DNA of 64,000 nt from Planctomycetaceae bacterium UBA2671 (GTDB lineage: Bacteria; Planctomycetota; Planctomycetia; Planctomycetales; Planctomycetaceae), in NCBI GenBank assembly GCA_002359185.1, contig DEML01000116.1, forward strand, positions 13,012 to 77,011, written 5' to 3'. The position numbers and the translations under genes are program-made. Of this stretch, positions 19,391 to 29,300 are shown piece by piece (position 1 is the first letter of the stretch; each line of letters opens with the position of its first letter). Under the pieces are notes generated by a model, which ran no database searches, was not told where the DNA came from, and was given only the letters and a program-made list of their open reading frames with translations.

Positions 19391-19929
19391 GTAGATTAGA
19401 CCATTTTCAAATGGATACTGCAGTCGCCTGGACGCGAAATGTCCTAAAACGCTGTGTTTGCTCCTGCCGAAGGCTGCAGGTAATTTTTGAATATGCTCTA
19501 GCGCCGACAATCCTGAAACATTACACAGACGAAAAGCTCAGCATGCGAGCCATGCGACTGACCGCAAGTTGGAATTCGAAGAACTTTTGCGATATTTAAC
19601 AGGAGATCAGGCATAATCTCATGCAATTGACCTGGATGCGGGCTGAAGTGCGTTACTGAAGAGTTGCCGGCTATGAAGACAGGTTATAATTCATGCTTGG
19701 CAATGCGCTCGTCCTGTTGAGCAATTCAAGCAGGCTGTTCAGCAAGAGTTCGATCTTACTTCTCAATATAAACCAATAGCAAACAGATGCCGCCTGATTG
19801 TCCTCAGACTATCGGGACGACCAACTTTGAAGAGTTATAATCAGTTTCTTTACCATACAGGTCAGATGCTTTAATCGTTTCCGCCTGCAGGTTAAACCTC
19901 CGTCAGAGGGATAATCGGTGGCAGTCAAA
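19391..19929. other. non-coding stretch downstream of the transposase remnant
   Basis: I see no intact gene. The sequence may be further decayed mobile-element DNA, but no family motif is recognisable. It ends at the 3' end of the minus-strand HD-GYP-like gene. Confidence 0.35.
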
Positions 19930-20952
19930 TCACTCAGGAATTAATTGCAAATTTGAGATCTGATTATTTTCGGATATTATCTTAGACACTTTAAGATCTG
20001 TATCCGCAAGATTAAGGGGGTTGGCCTGGGAATCAATTCTGACGATTGGACTAGAGACATCACAACTGGCTTGAACTGATTCTGCAATTCTCCCATCAGT
20101 TAAGACAACTTGAACCCCTTTCGGATACAGCCCTACGACATTTAGCAGGGCATTGACAGATCGCATTTCGACTTTTTGTTCTTTTGCCATTTTAAGTAAA
20201 TAGACAATAGCAACATGACGATTCACAGATTTTCTATAAGGTCTCTCGGATATTAGTGACGTATAAATATCAGCAACTTTAATCACTCGTGCAATGGGAT
20301 TAATATTCTTTTCAACAAGTCTTCTTGGATAACCTGAGCCATCTGATAGTTCATAAATCTGTTGAGATAACCCCGGAATTTTAGGGTTCAATCCCATGAG
20401 AGAATTTAATAGTTCTGACAGATGAAGTGGCATTCGTAAAAGTGATACTTTTTCAAGCATATTTAATAAACGAGGTTGATTAATCAATTCCTGATCCAGT
20501 AATACTATACCCAATTTTGAGAAGAGACCAACAATTCCAGTTATCTTGATATCCTCTTTACTGAAACCAAGGATTTTCGCAATCGATATCGCCATGATGC
20601 TGTTTTGAACAGCTTCGTTTGTCAATTGCTTGTCTTTTGCGTATTCGTTTAAAGTACGAATTGCTTGAGATCCTTCGACGTTAAGAATCTCAAAGTATTT
20701 TACTAGAAGCCTGATGATTGAAACGCTGTTTAGTTTCCCCGATTCTACGTAGTCAATCATTTTACGGGAAATATTCAGACTGAAATCTCCCAGGCTGGCT
20801 GCATATTGATGACGATATTCGGGGTCAAGCATTTTCCGCCCAAGCCTAAGCATCAAATCCTTCAGCTTGGTCAAATCACTTTCCAGCAATCCTTCACTGA
20901 GTATTGATTTTAACGAGTCAAAAGAAGAATCTGATATTCCGTAAGAGTTCAT
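19930..20952 (-). CDS. degenerate HD-GYP-like protein
   Basis: The 340-residue protein follows the HD-GYP layout but lacks the metal-binding residues. Where active enzymes have HDIGK it has LFSKLG, and where they have HHE(R)xDGSGYP it has YELSDGSGYP. The downstream part is well kept (INPIARVIKVADIYTSLISERPYRK). It is therefore probably not a working c-di-GMP phosphodiesterase but a binding or scaffold protein. The gene is visibly more A/T-rich than the chemotaxis genes and lies within the inverted duplication next to a transposase remnant, which hints at acquisition or relaxed selection. ATG 20952 is chosen, with GAGAAG six bases upstream. Confidence 0.75.
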   Translation of the reverse strand: MNSYGISDSSFDSLKSILSEGLLESDLTKLKDLMLRLGRKMLDPEYRHQYAASLGDFSLNISRKMIDYVESGKLNSVSIIRLLVKYFEILNVEGSQAIRTLNEYAKDKQLTNEAVQNSIMAISIAKILGFSKEDIKITGIVGLFSKLGIVLLDQELINQPRLLNMLEKVSLLRMPLHLSELLNSLMGLNPKIPGLSQQIYELSDGSGYPRRLVEKNINPIARVIKVADIYTSLISERPYRKSVNRHVAIVYLLKMAKEQKVEMRSVNALLNVVGLYPKGVQVVLTDGRIAESVQASCDVSSPIVRIDSQANPLNLADTDLKVSKIISENNQISNLQLIPE

Positions 20953-21240
20953 ACAGGACTTCTCAATCAATGTACCTATGAGGTTTATATTTATTCTATC
21001 ACTATGTTGTTTTTATAGTTGCTTACAAAATAAACAGAAGCCTCGTCATTATGAGGTATTTACCTTAATGCCCTTTACTTGACGTCTGAAATCAGAGTAG
21101 TTGTTAAAACTGATACGATCGGAAGATGTACAAGGTTCGTTGAATATTTAAACCGTCCCGAAAGAAACACCAGCAAAAATTTACGTACGAAATATTCATG
21201 CCAATAATCCGTGCACTTCAAAGCTCAATACACCTTCGCC
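20953..21240. other. intergenic region upstream of the HD-GYP-like gene
   Basis: No coding sequence is supported. It should contain the promoter of the minus-strand HD-GYP-like gene and ends where the inverted copy of the cheX leader begins. Confidence 0.35.
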
Positions 21241-21507
21241 TCAATTCGTAACCGGAATTGAAAGCATAATTGCTACAAAGCGTCCCGTTATGCCGGCATT
21301 TGTACCAATGCGTAAGGTATTTCCCTTAATTCACCAAATGATGCAGAATATGAACTAATTTTGCGATGTTGCCGAAAATCAACATTTCAATTATTCGACT
21401 GACCATTTGGGAAATCGACATGAGCCCTGCCTCCGTAAATAGCCCGGATAAAGAGTTCAGTGCTGTGATCGGGATCACGGGGAATGCCAGCGGCACGATT
21501 GTTTTAA
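21241..21507. repeat. right arm of the inverted cheX duplication
   Basis: The plus strand here matches the minus strand of 18465-18847: the leader with the GTAAGGTATTTCCCTTAATT segment, a long nearly identical block just before the start codon, and part of cheX. About 115 bases after the second codon are deleted. Similarity stops abruptly at 21507, which suggests a recombination or insertion junction. Confidence 0.85.
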
Positions 21508-21518
21508 TAGCCCGTTGA
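21420..21518 (+). pseudogene. truncated cheX copy
   Basis: A 32-codon frame starts with the cheX ATG, jumps by deletion to NSPDKEFSAVIGITGNASG and then stops shortly after TIVLIAR. It keeps the leader and start of cheX but lacks the catalytic helix, so it cannot be a phosphatase. The intact gene is at 18178-18669 on the other strand. Confidence 0.85.
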
Positions 21519-21819
21519 AGAAATAACCAGGGCTTCGGCATTCTGAATTTCTGTTGGCTGAAGCCGATAGGTTCAGTCCGTAGCCGATATACTCTGGTGA
21601 AATTATCCAAAAGGGAAGAACCTAAAGGTTTCGCCTGTAGGCGAGTGTTTTTGACCCATCGTTTGGAAAATAAAGCACGAAAAAGAAGTGCGTTACAGCT
21701 ATTCGAAGCTCAGTTCCAAGCCCTGAAAAGGTACTGGTCGGTTGACAAATACGTGTCCGGATTTGGGTTGTTCGATTATTAAATCAAAATAGACAAACAT
21801 ATGGAAAAGTTAGACCATC
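21519..21819. other. possible insertion-sequence remnant
   Basis: This stretch begins exactly where the cheX duplication ends. A 61-codon frame (21597-21782) of basic character is present, but I recognise no family. It could be the edge of a decayed insertion sequence. The promoter of the downstream GGDEF-EAL gene also has to lie here. Confidence 0.3.
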
Positions 21820-24312
21820 ATGGAGTCAAATAATAACATTGACATCACGCCGACGTCTCACAGGATAGCGGCGTTGTTGAGGCAAAATCAATTTGTAAAT
21901 AACTTTGCAGTCGACCGGTTATTTGTAGGTCTGATGGTGGTGCAGTGGGTGACAGCAATAGCGGCAGCCATATTCATATCGCCCAAGACATGGATCGGTA
22001 CAACATCCGCAACATACCTGCATGTCTGGACTGTTATGCTCCTGGGGGGAGCGATCAGCAGTCTCCCTGTTTTCCTGAGGCTAAAATACCCCGGTCAGAC
22101 GTTTACACGGTACGTTATCGCTGTGGCTCAAGTGCTGTGGTCTTTGCTGTTGATTTATCTCACCGGTGGACGCATCGAGACATATTTCCACATTTTCGTG
22201 TCGTTGGCGTTTTTATCATTCTATCGGGAATGGCGGCTCCTGGTCTTCTCGGCCATTCTCTTGACTGTCAATCAGCTGATACTCGGTGTTTTGTGGCCGC
22301 ATTCCGTATATGGCGTCTTTATTGAAAGTCCGCTCCGCTGGTTTGAACACACAATCTGGGTCATATTTGAAGTTATGATTCTGGGGATCTGCTGTCGCCG
22401 CAGTCAGGCTGAAATGCGAATCAACGCTGAGTACCAGGAACATCTTGCAAGAACGAACCGTCACATTGAGCAGCAGGTTCAGGAACGCACGCGTGAACTG
22501 AACTTAAATCAGCAGAAGCTCAGCACTACCCAGGCTCGTTTACAGGCAATGCTTGATTCGACACTAGATCCGATGATCACCATCAACTGCCGGGGTATCG
22601 TCCAAACTGCCAGCAATTCGGTTGAAACGGTTTTTGGCTGGAAACCAGACGAACTGATCGGACAGAATATCAAAGTCTTAATGCCCGAGCCGTACCGTTC
22701 CAATCACGATGGATACCTTGCCCGCTACCAACAAACCGGCAAGTCCGAACTCCTGGGACAACCACGAGAATTGCATGCCATGCATCGTGACGGAACAGTA
22801 TTCCACTGTCTGTTGTCGCTTTGGAAGGTCGACATTCCGGATCAGTCCGAACCGCTTTTTATGGGAATTCTTCGTAATATTACTGAAGAGAAGCGTTTGA
22901 TGACTCAACTGCATGAGAATGCGTATCACGATGTGTTGACTGGACTGCCCAACCGATTATCTATTCTAGACTCCATCCAGGGCGCGATTGATCGAAACAA
23001 TGGAGATCACTTTGCTCTACTGTTTTTGGATTTTGACGGATTTAAGCTAATCAACGACAGTCTTGGACATGAGGTCGGAGATGAATTGCTGAAAGCGATC
23101 GCAACCCGATTGAGATGCGATTTGCGAAAAACAGACAAAGTTCAAGCAGCCCGACTGGGTGGGGATGAATTCGTTGTTCTACTCACGGGGCTGTTCTCCC
23201 CAAGTGATGCAATCATCGTGACAGAGCGGCTTCTAAAAGTTCTATCCGAAAGCTATAAACTGGGAACTCATACAATCTATTCATCGGCCAGCATTGGTAT
23301 TGCCAGTGGCGAGGATCGATTTGAAAAGGCTTCTGACATGCTCCGCGCCGCCGATATGGCGATGTATGAGGCCAAGGCAGCGGGAAAGGCATGTTATGTG
23401 GTCTTCGATCACACCCTGCGTAGCAAAGCCAATTCTCGGCTTCAAATCGAAAATGGATTACGCCAGGCAATAGAAATGGACGAACTTGTTCTCGCCTATC
23501 AACCAATCATCTCACTTGAAACCGGCCGTCTGTCTGGGGTGGAGGCACTCTTGCGATGGGTGCACCCTGAACTTGGCAATGTCTACTCGGATAAATTCAT
23601 CTCCATCGCCGAAGAGACAGGGATGATCGTTCCCATTGGCCGTTGGGTCATCGATGAAGCATGCCGACAGTTCGCAGACTGGCAACATTCCCAGTCAGTC
23701 GCAACCCGGCCATTGTGTGTTCACGTGAATGTGTCACGTAAGCAACTGTTATCTTCAGATTTCGTTCGGACAGTTGAACAATCACTCGCCAGACATGCCA
23801 TTCCATCGGGATGCCTTCATCTGGAGGTGACCGAGAGTGTGATTATGGAGGATCCAGCAGCCACGATTGCAGTCCTGAATCAACTTAAACAACTGGGAGT
23901 GAAGATCGACATCGACGATTTTGGTACCGGATACTCGTCATTGTCATGTCTTCAGGATTTCCCGATTGATGTTTTAAAAATTGATCGGACGTTTGTCGCG
24001 AATATCGGAAGAGTCAACAACTTTGCAGCGTTGTTGCAAGCAATTCTGGTATTGGCAGACAACCTTAATTTGCAAGTAGTGGCTGAAGGGATCGAAGACG
24101 CCGATCAACTCGCCTTGCTTCAGGCATTAGGTTGCGAATACGGACAAGGCTACTTCTTTGCCAAGCCGATGCCTCCCAATGAAATCCCGGTCTTCGCATC
24201 CTCGCGACTTAAGAAAACTATTCGCAAATTCGAAGCGTTGCCAAGAAGCTTATCTATGACGATCCCCGCTAAAAATGTCAACCAGCCCCACAAGTGCGAG
24301 GTGGAAGTATGA
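21820..24312 (+). CDS. membrane PAS-GGDEF-EAL cyclic-di-GMP protein
   Basis: The 830-residue protein has an N-terminal membrane region (~residues 30-200, about six helices), a coiled coil (~205-240), a PAS domain (~240-360, LDSTLDPMITINCRGIV...), then a GGDEF domain (~370-535) and an EAL domain (~550-800). The cyclase motif is intact (ARLGGDEFVVLL), as are phosphodiesterase motifs (GVEALLRW, DDFGTGYSS, LKIDRTFV, EGIED). It could therefore make and degrade c-di-GMP. The RxxD of a possible inhibitory site (RKTD) is seven residues from GGDEF instead of the usual five, so product inhibition may not work in the standard way. The stop codon overlaps the start of the HDOD gene, so the two form an operon. 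Confidence 0.93.
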   Translation: MESNNNIDITPTSHRIAALLRQNQFVNNFAVDRLFVGLMVVQWVTAIAAAIFISPKTWIGTTSATYLHVWTVMLLGGAISSLPVFLRLKYPGQTFTRYVIAVAQVLWSLLLIYLTGGRIETYFHIFVSLAFLSFYREWRLLVFSAILLTVNQLILGVLWPHSVYGVFIESPLRWFEHTIWVIFEVMILGICCRRSQAEMRINAEYQEHLARTNRHIEQQVQERTRELNLNQQKLSTTQARLQAMLDSTLDPMITINCRGIVQTASNSVETVFGWKPDELIGQNIKVLMPEPYRSNHDGYLARYQQTGKSELLGQPRELHAMHRDGTVFHCLLSLWKVDIPDQSEPLFMGILRNITEEKRLMTQLHENAYHDVLTGLPNRLSILDSIQGAIDRNNGDHFALLFLDFDGFKLINDSLGHEVGDELLKAIATRLRCDLRKTDKVQAARLGGDEFVVLLTGLFSPSDAIIVTERLLKVLSESYKLGTHTIYSSASIGIASGEDRFEKASDMLRAADMAMYEAKAAGKACYVVFDHTLRSKANSRLQIENGLRQAIEMDELVLAYQPIISLETGRLSGVEALLRWVHPELGNVYSDKFISIAEETGMIVPIGRWVIDEACRQFADWQHSQSVATRPLCVHVNVSRKQLLSSDFVRTVEQSLARHAIPSGCLHLEVTESVIMEDPAATIAVLNQLKQLGVKIDIDDFGTGYSSLSCLQDFPIDVLKIDRTFVANIGRVNNFAALLQAILVLADNLNLQVVAEGIEDADQLALLQALGCEYGQGYFFAKPMPPNEIPVFASSRLKKTIRKFEALPRSLSMTIPAKNVNQPHKCEVEV

Positions 24313-25202
24313 CTCAATCCGAACTCCCGGACGTTGTTGAATGGAGTGTGCCGCCAATCGTTGTGACTAGCCTCGATAAAATCCGGCACATCGCGACTCT
24401 ACCTGCTGTGGCACAGAAGATTATGTCACTAGCCAACGACGTTAACGCCACAGCACAGGATATCAATAAGATCATGACAGCTGATCCCGCATTGTGCGCA
24501 CGGATCCTGAAGGTTGTTAATTCCACATTCTATGGTTTACCACAGCAGATCTCATCAATCGATCGCGCCGTCCTGTTGCTTGGATTCAATGCTGTCAAGA
24601 ACATCGCAATCGCTGCAAGTCTCGACAAGCTGTTTCGAACATCGAAAATTGGTCCTCATTTCGACGCTCGCGACCTTTGGTTGCATTCCATCGCGGTCGC
24701 GACATGCGCACGCGCTCTTGCGAAAGAGACGCGACTTGCCTTGATCGATGAGGCATTCCTGGCGGGATTGATTCACGACATCGGAATCATGATCGAGATG
24801 CAAGCATGTCATGATAAATTCGTTGAAATGACTGAGGTACTCGCCAGTGAACCAAGCCTGACATTTCGTCAAGCTGAAAAACGTGTTCTGGAAGAGACAC
24901 ATGAATCGTTCGGTGCAGCACTCTGCAGAAATTGGCAATTTCCTCTGAAGCTCGAGAACGTTGTCAGATTTCATCACCAACCGATGTTGCTTTCGGAAGC
25001 GGATCGCGTACTGCCGGCAATCATTCATGTTGCGGATATTCTGGCCGCTCGCACAGGAATCGGATATACACGCACCGTAGAAACCGACCAGGTTGACCCG
25101 CAGATACTCAACGCACTCGGTCTGTGCGAAGAGGACATCGAAGCTGTTGCAGATTCCCTCCCTGACGAAATCCTGGAAACGAAACAACTCTTCAATATGT
25201 AG
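24309..25202 (+). CDS. HDOD domain signalling protein
   Basis: The 297-residue protein is largely one HDOD domain: LPAVAQKIMSLANDVNATAQDI, ITADPALCARILKVVNSTFYGLP, SSIDRAVLLLGFNAVKNIAIA, then a helix with LIHDIGIMIEM. HDOD proteins are HD-superfamily relatives that usually act as signalling scaffolds, not enzymes, and are common next to c-di-GMP proteins. I chose ATG 24309, which overlaps the stop of the GGDEF-EAL gene (ATGA) and has GAGGTGGA just upstream, over a GTG at 24294. Translational coupling points to a joint function in c-di-GMP signalling. Confidence 0.9.
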   Translation: MTQSELPDVVEWSVPPIVVTSLDKIRHIATLPAVAQKIMSLANDVNATAQDINKIMTADPALCARILKVVNSTFYGLPQQISSIDRAVLLLGFNAVKNIAIAASLDKLFRTSKIGPHFDARDLWLHSIAVATCARALAKETRLALIDEAFLAGLIHDIGIMIEMQACHDKFVEMTEVLASEPSLTFRQAEKRVLEETHESFGAALCRNWQFPLKLENVVRFHHQPMLLSEADRVLPAIIHVADILAARTGIGYTRTVETDQVDPQILNALGLCEEDIEAVADSLPDEILETKQLFNM

Positions 25203-25390
25203 AACCAGCCGCAAGGAACAAGACGTGTACGGGACATGTCGGCATGTGTGAACAGTTACACGCCGAATTGAAATGAAGTTGGGCCAAATGATTAGTTGTT
25301 GAAGTTGAAAGCGACCGATAAAACACGGAAAGAGCAGAGGCGTCTGCTTACTTTGATAATTCGTGACGCATTTACGAGACTGCCGATGGG

Positions 25391-25984
25391 ATGGAATCAA
25401 TGAAAATCACAGCAACTTATCATGCGAGAGATTCGCAGCTAATACGCGCTACTGCCCGGAAATATCAATCAGTGCACCCACCTTGTGGAGAATTGACTGA
25501 ATTAAACTCTAATTCAAGCCCACCAAAACAAAACGGTGACTTGCTCGCATTTCAGTCACCGCAGAGAACCGTTGCAGATGATAAGTTTGAAGTATTGATT
25601 TCCGAGACAGTTTCAGTCTGGAGACGGGTTCTGTATCTGTTTTTGGCTGCGTTTTTTTTTGCCTTGGCAACTGCAGGTGTGATCCTTCCAGTGCTACCAA
25701 CGACGCCATTTCTACTGCTAACAAGTTACTTTCTGGTTCGTTCTTATCCCAGACTTAATGAGAAGTTGCTGAAGTTAACTCTGTTTGGCTCGATTCTTGT
25801 CGACTGGCAGGTCAATGGAGGCGTTCGACGTGATGTGAAAACCAAGGCTGTATCAATCGTGATAATCGCCATTGGCTTTTCGATCTACATCACTGCCTTC
25901 TCACGCAGACTATCGCTGATCATTGCAGCGGTCGCATCTCTTGGCATCGTTGTGATTGTCAATTTGCCGGAGCCCCGTGATTGA
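25391..25984 (+). CDS. DUF454 (YbaN-like) inner-membrane protein
   Basis: A ~75-residue hydrophilic N-terminus precedes the DUF454 core: VWRRVLYLFLAAFFFALATAGVILPVLPTTPFLLL, split over hydrophobic helices, then SYFLVRSYPRLNEKLL and the LVDWQVNGGVRRDVKTKA segment. A last pair of helices ends the protein. This conserved membrane family has no established function. The N-terminal extension is longer than in the typical ~120-residue family member. A T9 run lies within the first helix codons (25652-25660). The gene stands alone between the HDOD gene and an integrase remnant. Confidence 0.85.
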   Translation: MESMKITATYHARDSQLIRATARKYQSVHPPCGELTELNSNSSPPKQNGDLLAFQSPQRTVADDKFEVLISETVSVWRRVLYLFLAAFFFALATAGVILPVLPTTPFLLLTSYFLVRSYPRLNEKLLKLTLFGSILVDWQVNGGVRRDVKTKAVSIVIIAIGFSIYITAFSRRLSLIIAAVASLGIVVIVNLPEPRD

Positions 25985-26044
25985 TCAGTGCACTACATGC
26001 GGTGATTATGTCACGCTGAAATGCACTTTGCCTGTGCGAACAGA

Positions 26045-26190
26045 CTACTAATCGCTGATTGGGGTCTCTATTACCGCGTCTCCGAGACATACGTTCGTCA
26101 GTCAATGTGATCATGGATCGATCAAAGTCTATGTCTGACCAACGCAGGTTTGCCAGTTCACGATAGCCGTTTCGGTGAATGTGTCGCGGG
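26045..26190 (-). pseudogene. tyrosine recombinase (integrase) fragment
   Basis: The minus strand encodes YRELANLRWSDIDFDRSMIT followed by LTDERMSRRRG, which resembles the start of the catalytic domain of tyrosine recombinases (GxRxGELxxLxWxDIDFxxxxI). The catalytic Arg context is damaged and the His/Tyr motifs are absent, so only a scrap remains. The rest of 25985-26350 shows no gene. Confidence 0.5.
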
Positions 26191-26350
26191 TGATTGAATG
26201 GAAATACAGGGCTCAAACCATCAAAAAGCCGCTACGGCAATCTGCAAACTGCAGTAAATAAGAGTGAAGCCCGGCTTACTAAGTTCGCTGTTGGGAATTC
26301 TGTCGTCGTATTATACCGACTTGTTGGTACGAGACGCTGATACCTGGCAC

Positions 26351-29300
26351 TTAATTCACGCTTACACGTTTTGCTTCTTTGACATCTTCGATTGATTTGA
26401 GGATGTTTTCTCTCCATGTCCCCTGGAGTTTGTCGAGATTAGCTCGGTTTAGTGTTGTTAGTGCTTCATCATATTCACCACGCCGAGTCTGGACTCGAGC
26501 GATCCCCTGCAACGCAGCGTATTCATCTGCGCTACCGATCTGTTCTCTGCCGGCGACGATGGCATTAAATGCTTCCAGTGCTCCGTCTTCGTCACTGAGG
26601 TTATACTGCCGATTCAAGGCGAGCGTCAGTAAAATTGAATCACGTCTGCGAGGTTCGCTGATCCAAGCCAGCGCTTTGCTGAGATCCGCTTCGGCTTTGG
26701 CTCCTTCTTTGGTGATATTGTAGGCTCGCCCGCGTAAGTGGTAACCGTCGCCACGTTTCCAGAAGGGCCATTGAGTCAATTCTTCATTGGCGAACTGCGA
26801 GATCACTTCCGGTGCTTTGCCATGTGCAAGGAGGCTCTGCATCTGTGCGGTCTTTTTTACGGACTCGACGGGGATGCGCTGAATAATGGCATCGGCACTG
26901 GCTTTGTCTAGCATCGCGGCTTGTTCCAATGCTGCGGATTTCTGCAGATCAGTGATCTTCTCCCTCTCGGCGAGGGCGAGAAAAACATCGGCTTTGCGTT
27001 GCTTTGCAGCGTTAGAAAAGCCAATAGCGAAGTCGGTGACCTCGGAATCAAAGTCGAACTGATGCGACCGGCCGTCATAAAAGTGCGCGAACTTCATCGG
27101 TTCGTGGAATCCTGTTGTGCCCGTCGGAGAGAGCGCGCTGAGTTCCTGACCGTTCTCACGAATGCGCTGACGGCAGAGGTTGATATGCCACGGAAGGCTT
27201 TGCGTGGGATGACGTCCGATGATCTGGTTCAGTGGATCGTTTTCGTCAGCGGTGACAGGGAAGCGAATCTCGACAGTCCAATGATCATCAGCGATGTGTG
27301 TTGCAACTTCGGCTTTCGAGTCCCAACCGAACCATTGCCCTTTGGCCGTCCCACGATCCAGGTCAACGATGTGACCGGCAGGACTGATGGCGATTTGATA
27401 ATAGGAATGCGTTTCGGTAGCGAGTTCAATCTCGATCAGATCGCCATGCCAGATGGCCTGATCATCGTCACGTGTTGACGCGGAGACAGGTTTCTCATTG
27501 GGAAGTTCGTCGCAACGAAATGCGAAGTAGAGATTCCCACCCTGCCAGCCGGATTTGAATGATGTGCCAAATGTGGGGGTGCGACCGGTTTGTAACTCAC
27601 GGAATTTGCCCGTGGCCGCGACAGGACATGTCTGCCAGTATTCTTCGTCAAGTTTGCCGTCGATGACGATGTCGTAAGCATCACCCACGAGTCGTACCCT
27701 GGGCACGGGACCACGCTTCTGGCCGAGTTGTTCAGACTTCATGCGCAAGCCGTTGAGGTAATCGTCGATGAGATCGATCCGTTTGCCATACACGCTCGCC
27801 GCGTCAGTTTTCGACTTCGCTTTCTCGAACAACGCGAGTGCTTCATCGGCCTTTGCCTTGTCCTCTTCCATCGCATTCCAATTTGCTTCGCAGTAGGTGA
27901 AGAAGGCTAACATCTCCTGTTCGGCAGGACCATAAAACAAGTGGCAATATTCCCGCAGCATCGTGTCCACATCAGTGTCCTTGCCACCCCAGTACATACG
28001 GGCAGTGAAATAAACCATGAAATGATTGAATCCGATATTTCTCGTGGCAAAATTCTGAGCCGCACTGAGCCAGATATCTTCGCCAGCCGAGCTACCCTTG
28101 GTCGCATTGACGCTCTCGCCAATCGCGTGCGCGCTGTAGCTGGGTAGATACCAGCCACGATCAGTGAAGGGATAGTTTTCAAAGTTCAGTAGTTGATTGT
28201 CAGTCTTCTTCTGCCATGCGGCTCGCAACACATCCGGTGAAGATTCTCCTTCGCCTTTCACACCCGATTTATTGACCGGACGCCGACCACCGACGATACA
28301 TACCTGGACGTTGGGTTCGAGCTTCTCGATTTTCAGCGGTGGTAGAGTGTAGACGCCATACGCACAGTTCAGCACCTTTGCACGCGGATGTGTCTTCGCA
28401 ATTTCCTTCGCTACGCGATTGACGAAATCCCACACGTGGTCGCTTAATAGACCACGCTCATTTCGTTCGGGAGAGTCCTTGCCTTTGCACTTCTCGCACT
28501 GGCAGATCGAAGTGTAGCCGTCTGGAGGCATGATGGAGACGGTTTCAAACTGATAGGTGTCAAGCAGCATTCGCGCCCAGCGCACGGTCTCGTGAAAAAG
28601 CTCGTCATTCGAGTAACAGACCTGGCACTTTGAGTTGCCGGGCTCATAGTCTGTCTTGCCGCCATAGATCGCGAACCAGTCAGGATGTGTGTCAAAAACT
28701 CCCTGATGGTTAGTCATTGTTGAGATGCCATGAGCAATCTGCAGACGCTCGTCATTGCGCAGACCAAGTCGCATGACCCACATGGAAGTTTCGGGGCCTG
28801 CAGTACTGAAGCGGAAGTTGAACTGCCGCAAAGAAAAATCGGGAAATACAGTTTCGTCGATCTGCGTAAGAGGAATTGTTTTCATTGAAGGAAGTACTTC
28901 GCCAAGTTCACCCGGCATGTACCATCTCGCACCAAGTTTCCTCAAGTAGCCGCAAACTGCGTTGAAACTCCCTCGTTCATCGAGCCCCCAGACTTCGAGC
29001 GTTTCCTTCGGCTCTGTGGGCATGCCATCGGGTTTACCGATGTTGCCAGGAAGCCGGAGGCGGTTTTTGTAGAGTCCGCGAGCAGGCATACCGTAGGGAG
29101 CGCCGATAATTTTCTCCCATTCGGCTTGAGCCCGAGGGATGTCGCCGTTGTTCTTCGCGAACGGTTCCCTGGGAGTGAAATCACTGTCATCACCCATAAG
29201 GGCCATCCAGTCCACTCCCGTTGAGATATGATAGGCACCGTACTTCAGGACATCCGCCTTTACTGGATTGTTCGGACTCGTGCCGATGAATATCTTCACC

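Noticed and set aside
24555..25400. 281-codon open frame on the minus strand
   Set aside because: Antisense to the HDOD gene, which has intact motifs and a coupled start.
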